64,000 nucleotides of DNA. Source: MGIIb-Q1 sp964342465. Lineage in GTDB: Archaea > Thermoplasmatota > Poseidoniia > Poseidoniales > Thalassarchaeaceae. The notes beneath the pieces are model-generated. The model saw nothing but the letters and a program-made list of their open reading frames with translations, did not search any database and had not been told where the DNA came from. Shown here in pieces: positions 26,524 to 35,266 of the stretch (its first letter is position 1; each line of letters opens with the position of its first letter). The stretch spans positions 12,632 through 76,631 of the forward strand of contig CAYFFQ010000007.1 of NCBI GenBank assembly GCA_964342465.1, in the 5' to 3' direction. The translations under genes were made by a program, and so were the position numbers.

Positions 26524-27777
26524 TTATTCCAGTTCATCGATATCGTCTTTGAAATCAAGCAGTTTGCTTGATTCGGGGCCGGATAGCGATTCCACATTTC
26601 TCAGGGCACGCTCCATGGCCCGCATTCTCCTTTCAAGTGATTCACCATCTCCACCGATGGTGTTTGCTGCGGTATTCAACTGTTTGTGCAGTTTCCCAAG
26701 GTGCGCGCCAAATTTTGAGAACTCGGTCTTGACTGCGCCCAACACCTTCCAAACTTCACTCGCTTGAGATTCGAGGGCGAGGGTTCGGAACCCCATCTGG
26801 AGACTGTTCAGTAGAGCTGCGAAATTGGATGGGCCAGCAATCATGATGTGATGGTCTCGCTGTAATGACTCAATCAATCCGGGTTGACGAGCGATATCAG
26901 CATACAATCCCTCTGTGGGAAGGAACATGACGGCAAAGTCAGTCGTATATGGGGTTCGAACATACTTCTTGTTGATCTTCTTTGCCTCGGCTTTCACATT
27001 GGCTACAAGCGCATTCCTCTGCTTCTCAATTACTGATTTGTCACCAGCATCCAATGCAGAAATCCATCTCTGATGGTCTTCAATGGGAAACTTACAGTCT
27101 ATCGGTAACCATACCGGTTCTTCCATGTTGGCATCGGAACCGGGGAGGCGTATGGCGAACTCAACTTGGCCTTCGCAATCAGGATGGGTCTTGACATTTT
27201 TTTGATATTGTGATGGTGCCATGATATCCGATAATATCTGTTCAGCCTGAAGTTCACCCATTGCACCTCTGGCGGATACGTTTGATAGCACTTTCTTCAG
27301 GCCACTGACATCGGTTGCCAGCGTGACCATTTCACCCAATCCCTTCTGCACGGCCTCAAGGCGTTCGGAAACTAGTTTGAATGACTCCCCCAACCTTTTC
27401 TCCAACGTAGTCTGAAGTTTCTCATCGACGGTCTCACGCATCTGATCTAGTTTCTTTTCGTTGCTATTCTGCATCTCCTTGATTCCGGCCTCTGTTTTTG
27501 AACCCATCTCGGTAATTCTTTCACCAAATTGTTTGAGATTCTCCTGCTGAGTCTCCCCTACTTTGCCAACTGCGTTGAGAAGATTCGATGTCGTAGAGGT
27601 GTTCATTTCCCTAAGTTCTCCTCTGAGGTCCTTGTTGGTTTTCTGATTCTCTTCTTGAAGGACAAGACGAAGGGTCTGTTCCGATACTTCTCCATTTCCT
27701 GAACCGAGCCAGCGTCCAATGACGACACCCACGACAACCGCCACCAGTGTCAAACCGACCGAAATTGCTTCCACCAT
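26524..27777 (-). CDS. rmuC: RmuC-family DNA recombination protein
   Basis: A 417-aa protein. An N-terminal TM anchor (about residues 5-22) is followed by a ~150-residue coiled coil rich in E/K/Q, then the RmuC (DUF195) nuclease-like domain with RLPG, WLPIDCKFP, KKYVRTPYTTDFAVMFLP and IAGPSNFAALLNSLQMGF. RmuC limits DNA inversions in E. coli; the biochemical activity is not settled. The family is mainly bacterial, so transfer is likely. The ATG at 27777 is chosen; ATG 27789 adds four residues. Confidence 0.92.
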   Translation of the reverse strand: MVEAISVGLTLVAVVVGVVIGRWLGSGNGEVSEQTLRLVLQEENQKTNKDLRGELREMNTSTTSNLLNAVGKVGETQQENLKQFGERITEMGSKTEAGIKEMQNSNEKKLDQMRETVDEKLQTTLEKRLGESFKLVSERLEAVQKGLGEMVTLATDVSGLKKVLSNVSARGAMGELQAEQILSDIMAPSQYQKNVKTHPDCEGQVEFAIRLPGSDANMEEPVWLPIDCKFPIEDHQRWISALDAGDKSVIEKQRNALVANVKAEAKKINKKYVRTPYTTDFAVMFLPTEGLYADIARQPGLIESLQRDHHIMIAGPSNFAALLNSLQMGFRTLALESQASEVWKVLGAVKTEFSKFGAHLGKLHKQLNTAANTIGGDGESLERRMRAMERALRNVESLSGPESSKLLDFKDDIDELE

Positions 27778-27886
27778 CACAACCACCATCCTTGGGAATC
27801 CGACCCCTTATGAAGGATTGGATTGAATCGGCGGTTCAAGAGAATGTTGGAATGGTGGAGGTGGGCTGTGAAAGTGAACTGAAGTG

Positions 27887-27985
27887 CCTCGACCATCAAC
27901 CCGCAGCACTTGTCAATCATTTGAATCGCATCCAAAAATCGGCGCACTGACGTTCCTCGACCATCGACCGGCGCACCTATCAACA
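27887..27985. repeat. Degenerate direct repeat (~68-bp spacing)
   Basis: CCTCGACCATC recurs at 27887 and 27955, followed each time by a similar GCAC...TCAA segment. This looks like an eroded tandem unit in the divergent space between rmuC and the aspartate-semialdehyde dehydrogenase gene. Confidence 0.4.
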
Positions 27986-28009
27986 CCAGACGGCTCCGAT
28001 TGAGCCGAG

Positions 28010-29116
28010 GTGTCTGTATTGTCGGCTACCCCGTCAGAGCGAAGAATCCCTGTCGCCCTGCTCGGCTCATCGGGCATTGTCGCCCAGAGATTCCTGCAAC
28101 GGCTGGCTGTCCATCCGTGGTTCGATTTGGTGGCGGTCTTCGGCTCCGATGAACGGGCGGGAAAACCGTTGTCAGAGAACGAGTGGATGCTGCCGGAACC
28201 AGCACCGGATTTGAGTGGAATCATCATCAAATCCAGCCATATTCCATCATTGACTTCTGTATTGGAAAAATCAAACATCAAATTGGTTTTTTCAGCACTT
28301 CCAAATGCTGAAGCAGAGACCTTGGAGCCAGCCATCAGGGACCTCGGAATCACGGTTTTTTCAAACTCTTCCCCACACCGGATGGACCGACGCGTCCCGT
28401 TGGTCATTCCCGAAGTCAACCCTGACCACCTCGACATCATCTCACAGCAGGAGGGGGTAGGTCTCATCGTCTGTTCCACCAACTGCACAGTAATGCCTCT
28501 CGCCATGACCCTCAAACCGATTCTAGAGAGAGCCAACATCTCCGAATTGAGAGTGGAGACCGAACAATCCCTCTCAGGAGGTGGGGCAGCACTTCTCAGA
28601 AGAGCCACCGCCGCCGGTACGGTTGATGGGCACATTTCCGGAGAGGCTGAGAAGATGATGGAGGAGTTGCTGGTGTTGCTCGGAGAGATGGATGGTGGCA
28701 CAGTCCACAACCTCCCCCTGAAGGCCACCATCTCATGCACTAGAGTGATGCGGCAATTCGGCCATTCTCTCAGAGTCGAAGCGCGCCTCTCACCCCCACT
28801 CACAGAGGATGAACTGAGGGGTATGTTCAGGCAGTTCTCCGGCCTTCCGCAGCACTATTCCCTACCATCGAGCCCGCACCAACCGATAATAGTCGCTGAG
28901 ATGTCCGACGAGCAGGCCGCGCGAGGTGGCTCCGTACCCAGCGATGATGAGAACGCGACACTGTTGAAGAGTGGTATGGCCGTGGTGGTTTCGGAGATTG
29001 GAGTGAGTGACGGGCTGTTGTCATACAGGGTCTTTTCTGAGAATACTGTCAGAGGTGCCGCCGGTGGATGTATGCTCCTCGCAGAACTTACCCTGCTGCA
29101 ACATCCACTCCTCTGA
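28010..29116 (+). CDS. asd: Aspartate-semialdehyde dehydrogenase
   Basis: A 368-aa enzyme reducing aspartyl-phosphate to aspartate semialdehyde with NADPH, for lysine, threonine and methionine synthesis. LLGSSGIVAQRF is the dinucleotide-binding loop. CSTNCTVMPLA contains the catalytic cysteine. The sequence RVETEQSLSGGG and the overall length fit the archaeal/fungal subclass. The GTG at 28010 is the best start; TTG 28019 is also possible, since no ATG precedes the Rossmann strand. It faces rmuC divergently over ~230 bases. Confidence 0.9.
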   Translation: MSVLSATPSERRIPVALLGSSGIVAQRFLQRLAVHPWFDLVAVFGSDERAGKPLSENEWMLPEPAPDLSGIIIKSSHIPSLTSVLEKSNIKLVFSALPNAEAETLEPAIRDLGITVFSNSSPHRMDRRVPLVIPEVNPDHLDIISQQEGVGLIVCSTNCTVMPLAMTLKPILERANISELRVETEQSLSGGGAALLRRATAAGTVDGHISGEAEKMMEELLVLLGEMDGGTVHNLPLKATISCTRVMRQFGHSLRVEARLSPPLTEDELRGMFRQFSGLPQHYSLPSSPHQPIIVAEMSDEQAARGGSVPSDDENATLLKSGMAVVVSEIGVSDGLLSYRVFSENTVRGAAGGCMLLAELTLLQHPLL

Positions 29117-29322
29117 GCGGAATACTTCTAATCACAGTCCGACTCGTCGGAACGGTGGAGATGTCGCGAGTGGAGATTCTCAAGGGCGTGAGCCTCTCAG
29201 AACTGTCGCATCGAATACCAGCACAGGTAGGTGCACCAGACCAAGCCAGCCACCCTCGGACGCAGATTCTGATTCTGATACAAAGGAGACACCGCCAGCG
29301 GTTCGAAGGACATACTGCATCG

Positions 29323-30324
29323 ATGACACTTTCCCATCCCAGTTGGTCGATATTCTATCGGCCGCGCGCCGAAGCCGAGGAGATATCAGAATCGGGCTTT
29401 GACCCAAAAAGTGCCTCTTTCCTCTTCCTTGATGTGGCGTTGGCGGACCTAGGAAAATGGGTAGGCCCTCTGGTCAAGGACGATTGGGTGAAGGAGGAAG
29501 TCATCATCACACCATCCGAGGATGCTGACGAGTTTCCAACGACCAAGTGGACCTGCTTCCGCGACCCGTGGCTCTCTCGAGTGGAGGTCCTGCCTCTGGC
29601 GAAATCACCGATGGAGTTCCAAGCGAAGGCATGGGTGACCTATCCTTCTGTGACCCATGAACTCGGTCCCATCACAACCGCTGTCACCCAAGTGACTGAT
29701 GCTCAACCTCAAGCAGACGCCCCCCCTCTATTCGAAAGCAACCCCAGTGACTCAGAATTCTCTGGAATGCTCTCCGAACTGACGCACAGTTTCGGTGCTG
29801 GAATCGCCGCATCAGCAGGGGCTGTCGAAGGGTCGGAGAGTGAGGTGAAGATACCCACTTTCAGCGAGGCCGAGCCGAGGGAAGGGGAAGCGACACCCGC
29901 CGAAGCACAACCTGTGCAGACATTTGTCATGCCGAGTGGGCCAGTCACCATCCCCAATCTGAGCGGAGGTTTTTCCCCACCTGAAGGAGAGGGTGTCTCA
30001 ACGGCAAGCCCACCCCCATCACTATCACCGCAACCGGTAGAACCACCCGAGAAGACAATTCCCGTTGAAGAGGAAATTGCCGAACAAACGATTGCCGAAG
30101 TTGAGGATGTTGCCGAAGAACCAGCACCACCACTCTCACCAGAAACCGAGGATGAGGATGGTCAAGACCTAGAAAAGGAGTTGCTAGAATTAATTGAACT
30201 GTTGAAGGCAGGAGGACTCGATGCAGAACAGATTCTAGAGAGCCCTGCCTTTCGTGAAGTCTCAGAACGGGCTACCGTCGCTGGAGTCGATGCGTGGGCC
30301 ATCTTCGTCGCCAATGCCAGTTGA
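29323..30324 (+). CDS. Uncharacterised acidic, Pro/Glu-rich cytoplasmic protein
   Basis: From the ATG at 29323 the product is 333 aa. An N-terminal folded-looking part (~100 residues, SWSIFYRPRAEAEEI, KWTCFRDPWLSRVEVL) is followed by a long disordered region rich in P, E, S and A. A short C-terminal helical domain (LLELIELLKAGGLDAEQI..., ~60 residues) resembles a SAM/UBA-sized bundle. No family recognised. The frame is open back to 29068, with another ATG at 29161, but that stretch has Arg/His-rich composition and a competing frame, so the shorter start is preferred. Confidence 0.6.
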   Translation: MTLSHPSWSIFYRPRAEAEEISESGFDPKSASFLFLDVALADLGKWVGPLVKDDWVKEEVIITPSEDADEFPTTKWTCFRDPWLSRVEVLPLAKSPMEFQAKAWVTYPSVTHELGPITTAVTQVTDAQPQADAPPLFESNPSDSEFSGMLSELTHSFGAGIAASAGAVEGSESEVKIPTFSEAEPREGEATPAEAQPVQTFVMPSGPVTIPNLSGGFSPPEGEGVSTASPPPSLSPQPVEPPEKTIPVEEEIAEQTIAEVEDVAEEPAPPLSPETEDEDGQDLEKELLELIELLKAGGLDAEQILESPAFREVSERATVAGVDAWAIFVANAS

Positions 30325-30340
30325 TGATGTGACGAGGATT

Positions 30341-30546
30341 CCACCGCCGTCGGTGGGCCGGCCCCAACCGCCTCGCCGAAAAATGAGAATCCACGATTGC
30401 CACCGCCGTTGGTGGACCGACCCTAACCGCCTCGCCCAAAAAAGAGAATCCACGATTGCCACCGCCGTTGGTGGTCAGACCCCAACCGCCTCGCCGAAAA
30501 ATGAGAATCCACGATTGCCACCGCCTTTGGTGGTCAGACCCTCGGC
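30341..30546. repeat. Tandem repeat, 59-bp unit, ~3.5 copies
   Basis: Units start at CCACCGCC at 30341, 30400, 30459 and 30518. Each contains CCACC-gccgtt-GGTGG, a small inverted repeat. It lies between the acidic protein gene and the zinc-ribbon gene. Confidence 0.95.
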
Positions 30547-30645
30547 AGATTCCGAGGCAGTCGGCATGGGCTTGGGAATCAGTGGATGGAGCGATGAACC
30601 GCCGGCAGGTTCAATTGTGGTCCCACCGGCCGCCAGCCGGTCGTT

Positions 30646-30942
30646 ATGGTCTACTGTCCGACTTGTTCCGAACAACAGGACGATGTCACCCGCTTCTGCC
30701 GCTTCTGTGGGAATCAACTTCCAGGCGGAGAGATGATGAGCAAACTTCGCCAAGAGGCGTTGGCGCTAGCCAGCCTCCGCGCCGGCCGTGACCTGTCAGG
30801 AGTTCAGGGGGACAACTCTAGAACACTCGCCGCTCTGAAGCAGAATGCAGACAACGGCACCACCTTCAAGCCGGTCAACAACGGCGACCATCTTCGCTCA
30901 ACGCGACAGGCCACGGACAGCCTGAAGCGCCTGATGGGATGA
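30646..30942 (+). CDS. Zinc-ribbon domain protein (98 aa)
   Basis: MVYCPTCSEQ...RFCRFCGNQ at residues 1-23 is a classic zinc-ribbon_2 module with two CxxC pairs. The remaining ~75 residues are helical and polar with no TM segment, unlike the many zinc-ribbon membrane proteins in archaea. Partner and function unknown. It lies between two repeat arrays. Confidence 0.72.
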   Translation: MVYCPTCSEQQDDVTRFCRFCGNQLPGGEMMSKLRQEALALASLRAGRDLSGVQGDNSRTLAALKQNADNGTTFKPVNNGDHLRSTRQATDSLKRLMG

Positions 30943-31016
30943 AACAGGTAGTATCTCTCCCATAATCTTCGAGGCTGACTGATTGGGGGAAACCACCACC
31001 AACAGTCATCACCGTC

Positions 31017-31140
31017 ATGGAAGCCGAGACATCCTCATCTCAATGTGGCCTCGGAAGAGATAGGGGCAAACCGCGCCATTTTCAGCCGATGGAAGCCGAG
31101 ACATCCTCATCTCGGTGCGACCACCGAAGAGAGGTCGCGT
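31017..31140. repeat. Tandem repeat, 72-bp unit, ~1.7 copies
   Basis: ATGGAAGCCGAGACATCCTC recurs at 31017 and 31089. The second half of the unit (ACCGAAGAGAGNG) recurs again, diverged, near 31183. It lies upstream of the methyltransferase gene. Confidence 0.85.
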
Positions 31141-31225
31141 GGAGTTGACTTAGGATGAGTGGACGATTCCTCTCAGGGCGGCCACCGAAGAGAGAGTTTG
31201 AATTGCAGCGACTCCAGCCACCCTC

Positions 31226-31852
31226 ATGGCGGGAGGGATGCGCCGGCTCGCAATGACACTCTCGCAACTTCCTCCACACCCACAGCGAAGCGCCGAGATG
31301 GAGCAATACGCGACCGAAGGAGATTTCGCGGCGAGATGGATTTCCGCCATCAACGAGGCCGGCGACATCGACGAAGAGACACATGTAGTGGACCTCGGCG
31401 CTGGAAATGGAATCCTCGGAATCGGTCTCGTATTGGCTGGAGCCGCCGCAGCTACTCTCATCGAAGTGGACGGCGAGGCTGCAACGGCCGCCAAGCAAGG
31501 TGTGCGACAACTAGGTCTAGGCGAGAGGGTGGAGGTGAAGACCATCGACCTGACCAGCATCACCAAGATTCCCGCCGAAATCCAGTGTGACCTGATAATC
31601 ATGAATCCACCTTGGGGATTCCAGAAGCGAGGGGCCGACAGACCATTTCTCGAACTAGCCCTGCGCTCCGAGGCCGAGGTGATCCATCTTCTCCACGCCG
31701 CTCAAGCGACCCATCCTCCGGCAATGGCGAATGATGCGGGGTGGCAGAGTGAGGAGTTGCTGGCTGGAAGATTCAGACTTCCGGCCAAGCACACCCATCA
31801 CAGGTCACGGATGAAGGAAACCGAGGTCAAATGCTGGCGCTTTTTCAGATAG
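31226..31852 (+). CDS. METTL5-like RNA adenine N6-methyltransferase
   Basis: A 208-aa class-I methyltransferase. The N-terminal MEQYATEGDFAARW matches the LEQY.T...A block of METTL5 orthologues. VVDLGAGNGILGIG is SAM motif I, and IMNPPWGFQKRGADRPFL contains the catalytic NPPW typical of N6-adenine methylation plus the RNA-facing loop. Human METTL5 modifies 18S rRNA A1832, and archaeal homologues are predicted to do the same in 16S rRNA. ATGs at 31226 and 31253 are both possible. It precedes the Csl4 fusion in the same direction. Confidence 0.85.
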   Translation: MAGGMRRLAMTLSQLPPHPQRSAEMEQYATEGDFAARWISAINEAGDIDEETHVVDLGAGNGILGIGLVLAGAAAATLIEVDGEAATAAKQGVRQLGLGERVEVKTIDLTSITKIPAEIQCDLIIMNPPWGFQKRGADRPFLELALRSEAEVIHLLHAAQATHPPAMANDAGWQSEELLAGRFRLPAKHTHHRSRMKETEVKCWRFFR

Positions 31853-31925
31853 GCGGCTTCAAAAACCCCCCCACTCTCGGTTGCTTGTCCCTCCCTTGAG
31901 GGTGTGTGCAGAGGAGAGTGAATTC

Positions 31926-33326
31926 ATGTCACGAAGTGCTCAAGCAGAAGACCTCGTCATTCCAGGGGAACTCATCACAGCAGAAGGAAACGCTGGGTTC
32001 GGGGTCACCGAATCGGGTGAAGGTTTGGTCGCCACCCGTGTCGGCAGAGTGGAAGTATCTGATGGAGTCGTCTCCATAGCCCCATCAACCGATGGCCCCC
32101 GCCTGCCTGAGAAGGGAGATGTGGTAATAGCTCAGGTTCAGAAACTTCAGACAAAGACAGCCGAAGTGAAGATTCTCCATGTGCAAGGAAAGCCGATACG
32201 AGACATGCCTGCTGAGCAGTTGCTGGCAGATATCTTCGTCGCTGAGATAGTGGACCGGTTCCTGCCTGCGCCCGGTGATGCACTGAGATTACGGGATGTC
32301 ATCCGCGCTGAAGTCCTTCAGACCAAACCGATGCTCAAACTGACCACCAAACCAAAGGCGAACTACGGCGTTCTGCATGCCAATTGTCCGGTTTGTGGCG
32401 AGATGTTGCAACCGAATTCAGATGTTCCCGATTTCAATGTCTCCTGTCCGAGGTGCGACTACTCCGGATTCCGACGACTGAGTGATGATTACGGCTCAAC
32501 AACGAACAGCGACGGGGTTGCATACTCCGAGTTGAATCGAGGCGGGGAGCGATGGAGTTCGGCCGCCGAGTCCCGCCTCTCCCATGACGGGTCTCGCCCC
32601 TATCTCTCGGTGATGGCTGATTTTCGGAGGGGTCATGAACACGACACCCCCAAACGATTCCTCGGTGGCAGTTCAGGTGGTGGGCGGGATAGACGCCCGC
32701 GCAGAGAGATGCACAAGACCGTGTGTACACTCTGTTCAGACGATTGCGAAGTACCCTTCAAACCAACTCCCGGCAAACCGATTCGATGCCGCCCCTGCAT
32801 GACCAAGGTCGAGGATGGTGAGGCAACTGCGGAAGAGTTGGCCGCTGAGCGTGAAGTTCTTCTCACGGCGAAGAGGGAAGCGCGCGAAACAATGGGATTC
32901 AAGATGTTCGTCGGCGGTCTACCGTACGAGGCGACAGAGGAGGAATTGTCAGCCCTGTTCACACCTCACGGTGAATTGAAGGAGGTCCACATCGCCACCG
33001 ACAGAGAGAGTGGAAAGAGCAGAGGGTTCGCCTTCGTCACCTATGCCAGTTATACTGCCGGAAAGAAGGCCCTCGGCCAATTGAAGGGGCTGAAGTTGGC
33101 TGGACGAAGAATCACTGTCCAAGAGGCGAAATCCGATGGCGGCGGAGGCCGCGGCGGAGGTGGCAGAGGTGGCCGCGGNNNNNNNNNNNNNNNNNNNNNN
33201 NNNNNNNNNNNNNNNNNNNNNNNNNNNNNNNNNNNNNNNNNNNNNNNNNNNNNNNNNNNNNNNNNNNNNNNNNNNNNNGGTGGCAGAGGTGGCCGCGGCG
33301 ATGACCGACGGAGCGAGAGACGCTGA
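31926..33326 (+). CDS. Exosome subunit Csl4 fused to zinc knuckle, RRM and RGG tail (contains assembly gap)
   Basis: From the ATG at 31926 residues 1-190 are a full Csl4: N-terminal GELITAEGNAG, S1-like core with DIFVAEIVD, RDVIRAEVLQT, and the zinc ribbon C154/C157/C174/C177. Csl4 caps the archaeal RNA exosome and recruits DnaG. Then come an Arg/Gly/Ser linker, a second cysteine cluster (CTLCSDDC ... CRPC, ~267-291), and an RRM at ~325-402 with RNP2 MFVGGL and RNP1 KSRGFAFVTY. The C-terminus is an RGG tail broken by 100 N (33179-33278). The frame left of the gap is continuous from Csl4 through the RRM, so the fusion does not depend on the gap. RRM domains are rare in archaea. Only the tail length is uncertain. 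Confidence 0.85.
   Translation: MSRSAQAEDLVIPGELITAEGNAGFGVTESGEGLVATRVGRVEVSDGVVSIAPSTDGPRLPEKGDVVIAQVQKLQTKTAEVKILHVQGKPIRDMPAEQLLADIFVAEIVDRFLPAPGDALRLRDVIRAEVLQTKPMLKLTTKPKANYGVLHANCPVCGEMLQPNSDVPDFNVSCPRCDYSGFRRLSDDYGSTTNSDGVAYSELNRGGERWSSAAESRLSHDGSRPYLSVMADFRRGHEHDTPKRFLGGSSGGGRDRRPRREMHKTVCTLCSDDCEVPFKPTPGKPIRCRPCMTKVEDGEATAEELAAEREVLLTAKREARETMGFKMFVGGLPYEATEEELSALFTPHGELKEVHIATDRESGKSRGFAFVTYASYTAGKKALGQLKGLKLAGRRITVQEAKSDGGGGRGGGGRGGRXXXXXXXXXXXXXXXXXXXXXXXXXXXXXXXXXXGGRGGRGDDRRSERR
33179..33278. other. Assembly gap (100 N) in the RGG-coding repeat
   Basis: Both flanks carry GGTGGCAGAGGTGGCCGCGG, so the gap collapsed on a short coding repeat. The same size as the other two gaps shows it is a placeholder. 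Reading frame is conserved across it, perhaps by chance. Confidence 0.95.
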
Positions 33327-33520
33327 AGGCTAGTCCTGTCAGAATAGGTCTCATACCCTTGGAAATCGTCTCTAGTGGAACAATATCCCCCACGGTGGTC
33401 TCCAACCGGCATCTCGACAGCGAAAGATGGTTATGACGTTTCATTGTCGAAGTGAGTGGATACCCGACACGGCAATATCACAACCGATGACCGACCCGAC
33501 ATGGGCGGGGTGAGCATCTG

Positions 33521-35266
33521 ACGTGGATTGTCATCGACGGATACGAGGACGAACCGGCGGCCTTCGGTGTCCCCCCTTACATCGGCTTCCACATCCGATA
33601 CATCTGCGGAGTCCTCGAGGCACACGGTTTGGATTACACATACATGACGATTGACCGATGGCGTCTCAATCGCCGCTTAACCACCAACGACTGCGCCGGC
33701 ATCGTCCTGCTCGCAGGGGCAATCGTGCCAGGCAAGTATCTGCGCGGCACCCCCATCTCCCGCCGAGAATGTGACGAACTTCTGCGAATCCTCCCACGAA
33801 ATGTGCCGTTTCTTCTCGGAGGTTGGGCTATCAGAGGATGGCGTCAGAGTGGTTGGGCACCCCTTCGCGCTAACCTTTTCTGCGCCCTACAGGACACCGA
33901 TGCGACCCTGCACCACTTCCTTCAGACTGGCAAATTTGAACAGCGACGCAGGAGCGGTGAGCAGTGGCAGAATTGGGCTCTGCTGGGGGCTGGCAGCAAG
34001 GCAGTGCGTGACCATCCAGACCTCGTCAGCACCACCTGTGGAGAAGAGGTTGAGGGACCTTTGACCTACGAAGTGGAAGTCTATCAAGGGTGTGTGCGTT
34101 ACCGGCGGGGGTGCAAGTTCTGCATCGAACCGAAAAAGGGGGTTCCAATCTTCCGAACTCCTGATGAGGTTGTCAGTGAGGTCGAGGCTGCTCTCGACAA
34201 CGGAGTGAGGAACATTCGCCTCGGTGGGATGACCGATGTCTACACCTACATGGCGGATGGTGTCACCGAGTTAGAATACCCAATCCCCGACCCAGAACCC
34301 ATCGCCAAACTGTTGTATGGATTACGTGATGATGAGAGAATCGATGTTCTCCATGTCGACAATGCGAATCCGAGTATCATCGCCGAGAATCTCGAAGTCG
34401 CTAGTGAGGTGACTCGCACTCTATGTGAGACATTGAGTGACGGTGGTGTACTCTCTCTCGGACTCGAATCGGCCGACCCTCATGTCCATGAGCAGAATTG
34501 GTTGAACTGTGATACCGGTCAATTGAAAGTCGCCGTAGAACACATCAACGAGTTTGGGCGAGAGCGGGGTGAGAGGGGGCTACCAAAACTTCTCCCCGGC
34601 CTCAATTTCATCGCCGGTCTGCGGGGAGAGAGTGAAGAGACATGGTCGCATAATCGTCGGCTTCTGTCTGAATTGATTGAATCAAGAACATGGCTTCGTA
34701 GAATCAACATCAGACAGGTCGAAGGGGTCGGATTCCAAGAGGTCGACCCTGATGAGTTCGCCTCCTTCAAATCGTGGGTGAGGGATGAGGTTGACCGCCC
34801 TCTGCTGGAGGAGATGTTCCCTCTCGGCCTTCGCCTCAGAGAGGTTGTCTGGGAGAGCCATGATGACAGAATCAGAATGCCGAGTGACATCACAGATGAT
34901 TCGCACCGCAGCGCGGCTTGTCGAGGAAAACCAGGCATCACATTCGGCCGGCAGATAGGAGCCTATCCGATTCTCATCGGAGTCCCTTACCACCTCCCAC
35001 TCGAAAGCCGTGATGATGTCATCGTGACCGGATGGGGTAACCGCTCGCTCTCAGCCGTCGAGGCTGAAATCAACTTCGACACAGCGAGTGAAAAGCAGTT
35101 GTCGGCGATACCAGGAATCGGCGAAAAGAGTGCTTGGCGTCTGGTCAGCGAGCGAGCGAAACGCCGCAACAGAGGAGTGAGCCCCCTCTCAGTCGACGAA
35201 GCCTTCAACGACATCAATCTAAATGCGCCACCCCTCGCACTCAAAATCCTGAGGGGAGCGGAATGA
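33521..35266 (+). CDS. Radical SAM protein with C-terminal helix-hairpin-helix
   Basis: The homologous N-terminus seems to start around 33521 (TWIVIDGYEDEPAAFGVPPYIGFHIRY), but no in-frame ATG/GTG/TTG lies there; ACG 33521, CTG 33518 or ATT 33527 would have to serve. A stop at 33488 bounds the frame, and the first standard start is TTG 33629. The cluster motif is CVRYRRGCKFC (CX6CX2C), followed by the radical SAM barrel. Residues ~520-560 form a helix-hairpin-helix (LSAIPGIGEKSAWRLVSE) that suggests nucleic-acid binding. The family occurs in archaea; reaction unknown. Its stop overlaps the SMUG1 start (ATGA), implying coupled expression. Confidence 0.82.
   Translation, partial: TWIVIDGYEDEPAAFGVPPYIGFHIRYICGVLEAHGLDYTYMTIDRWRLNRRLTTNDCAGIVLLAGAIVPGKYLRGTPISRRECDELLRILPRNVPFLLGGWAIRGWRQSGWAPLRANLFCALQDTDATLHHFLQTGKFEQRRRSGEQWQNWALLGAGSKAVRDHPDLVSTTCGEEVEGPLTYEVEVYQGCVRYRRGCKFCIEPKKGVPIFRTPDEVVSEVEAALDNGVRNIRLGGMTDVYTYMADGVTELEYPIPDPEPIAKLLYGLRDDERIDVLHVDNANPSIIAENLEVASEVTRTLCETLSDGGVLSLGLESADPHVHEQNWLNCDTGQLKVAVEHINEFGRERGERGLPKLLPGLNFIAGLRGESEETWSHNRRLLSELIESRTWLRRINIRQVEGVGFQEVDPDEFASFKSWVRDEVDRPLLEEMFPLGLRLREVVWESHDDRIRMPSDITDDSHRSAACRGKPGITFGRQIGAYPILIGVPYHLPLESRDDVIVTGWGNRSLSAVEAEINFDTASEKQLSAIPGIGEKSAWRLVSERAKRRNRGVSPLSVDEAFNDINLNAPPLALKILRGAE

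Noticed and set aside
29068..29322. Longer start of the acidic protein at 29.3 kb
   Set aside because: The extension is Arg/His-rich, overlaps the asd stop and competes with another open frame.
31926..33326. Treating the RRM part as a separate downstream gene
   Set aside because: No stop separates it from Csl4 and the linker lies before the N gap, so the single frame is real in this assembly.
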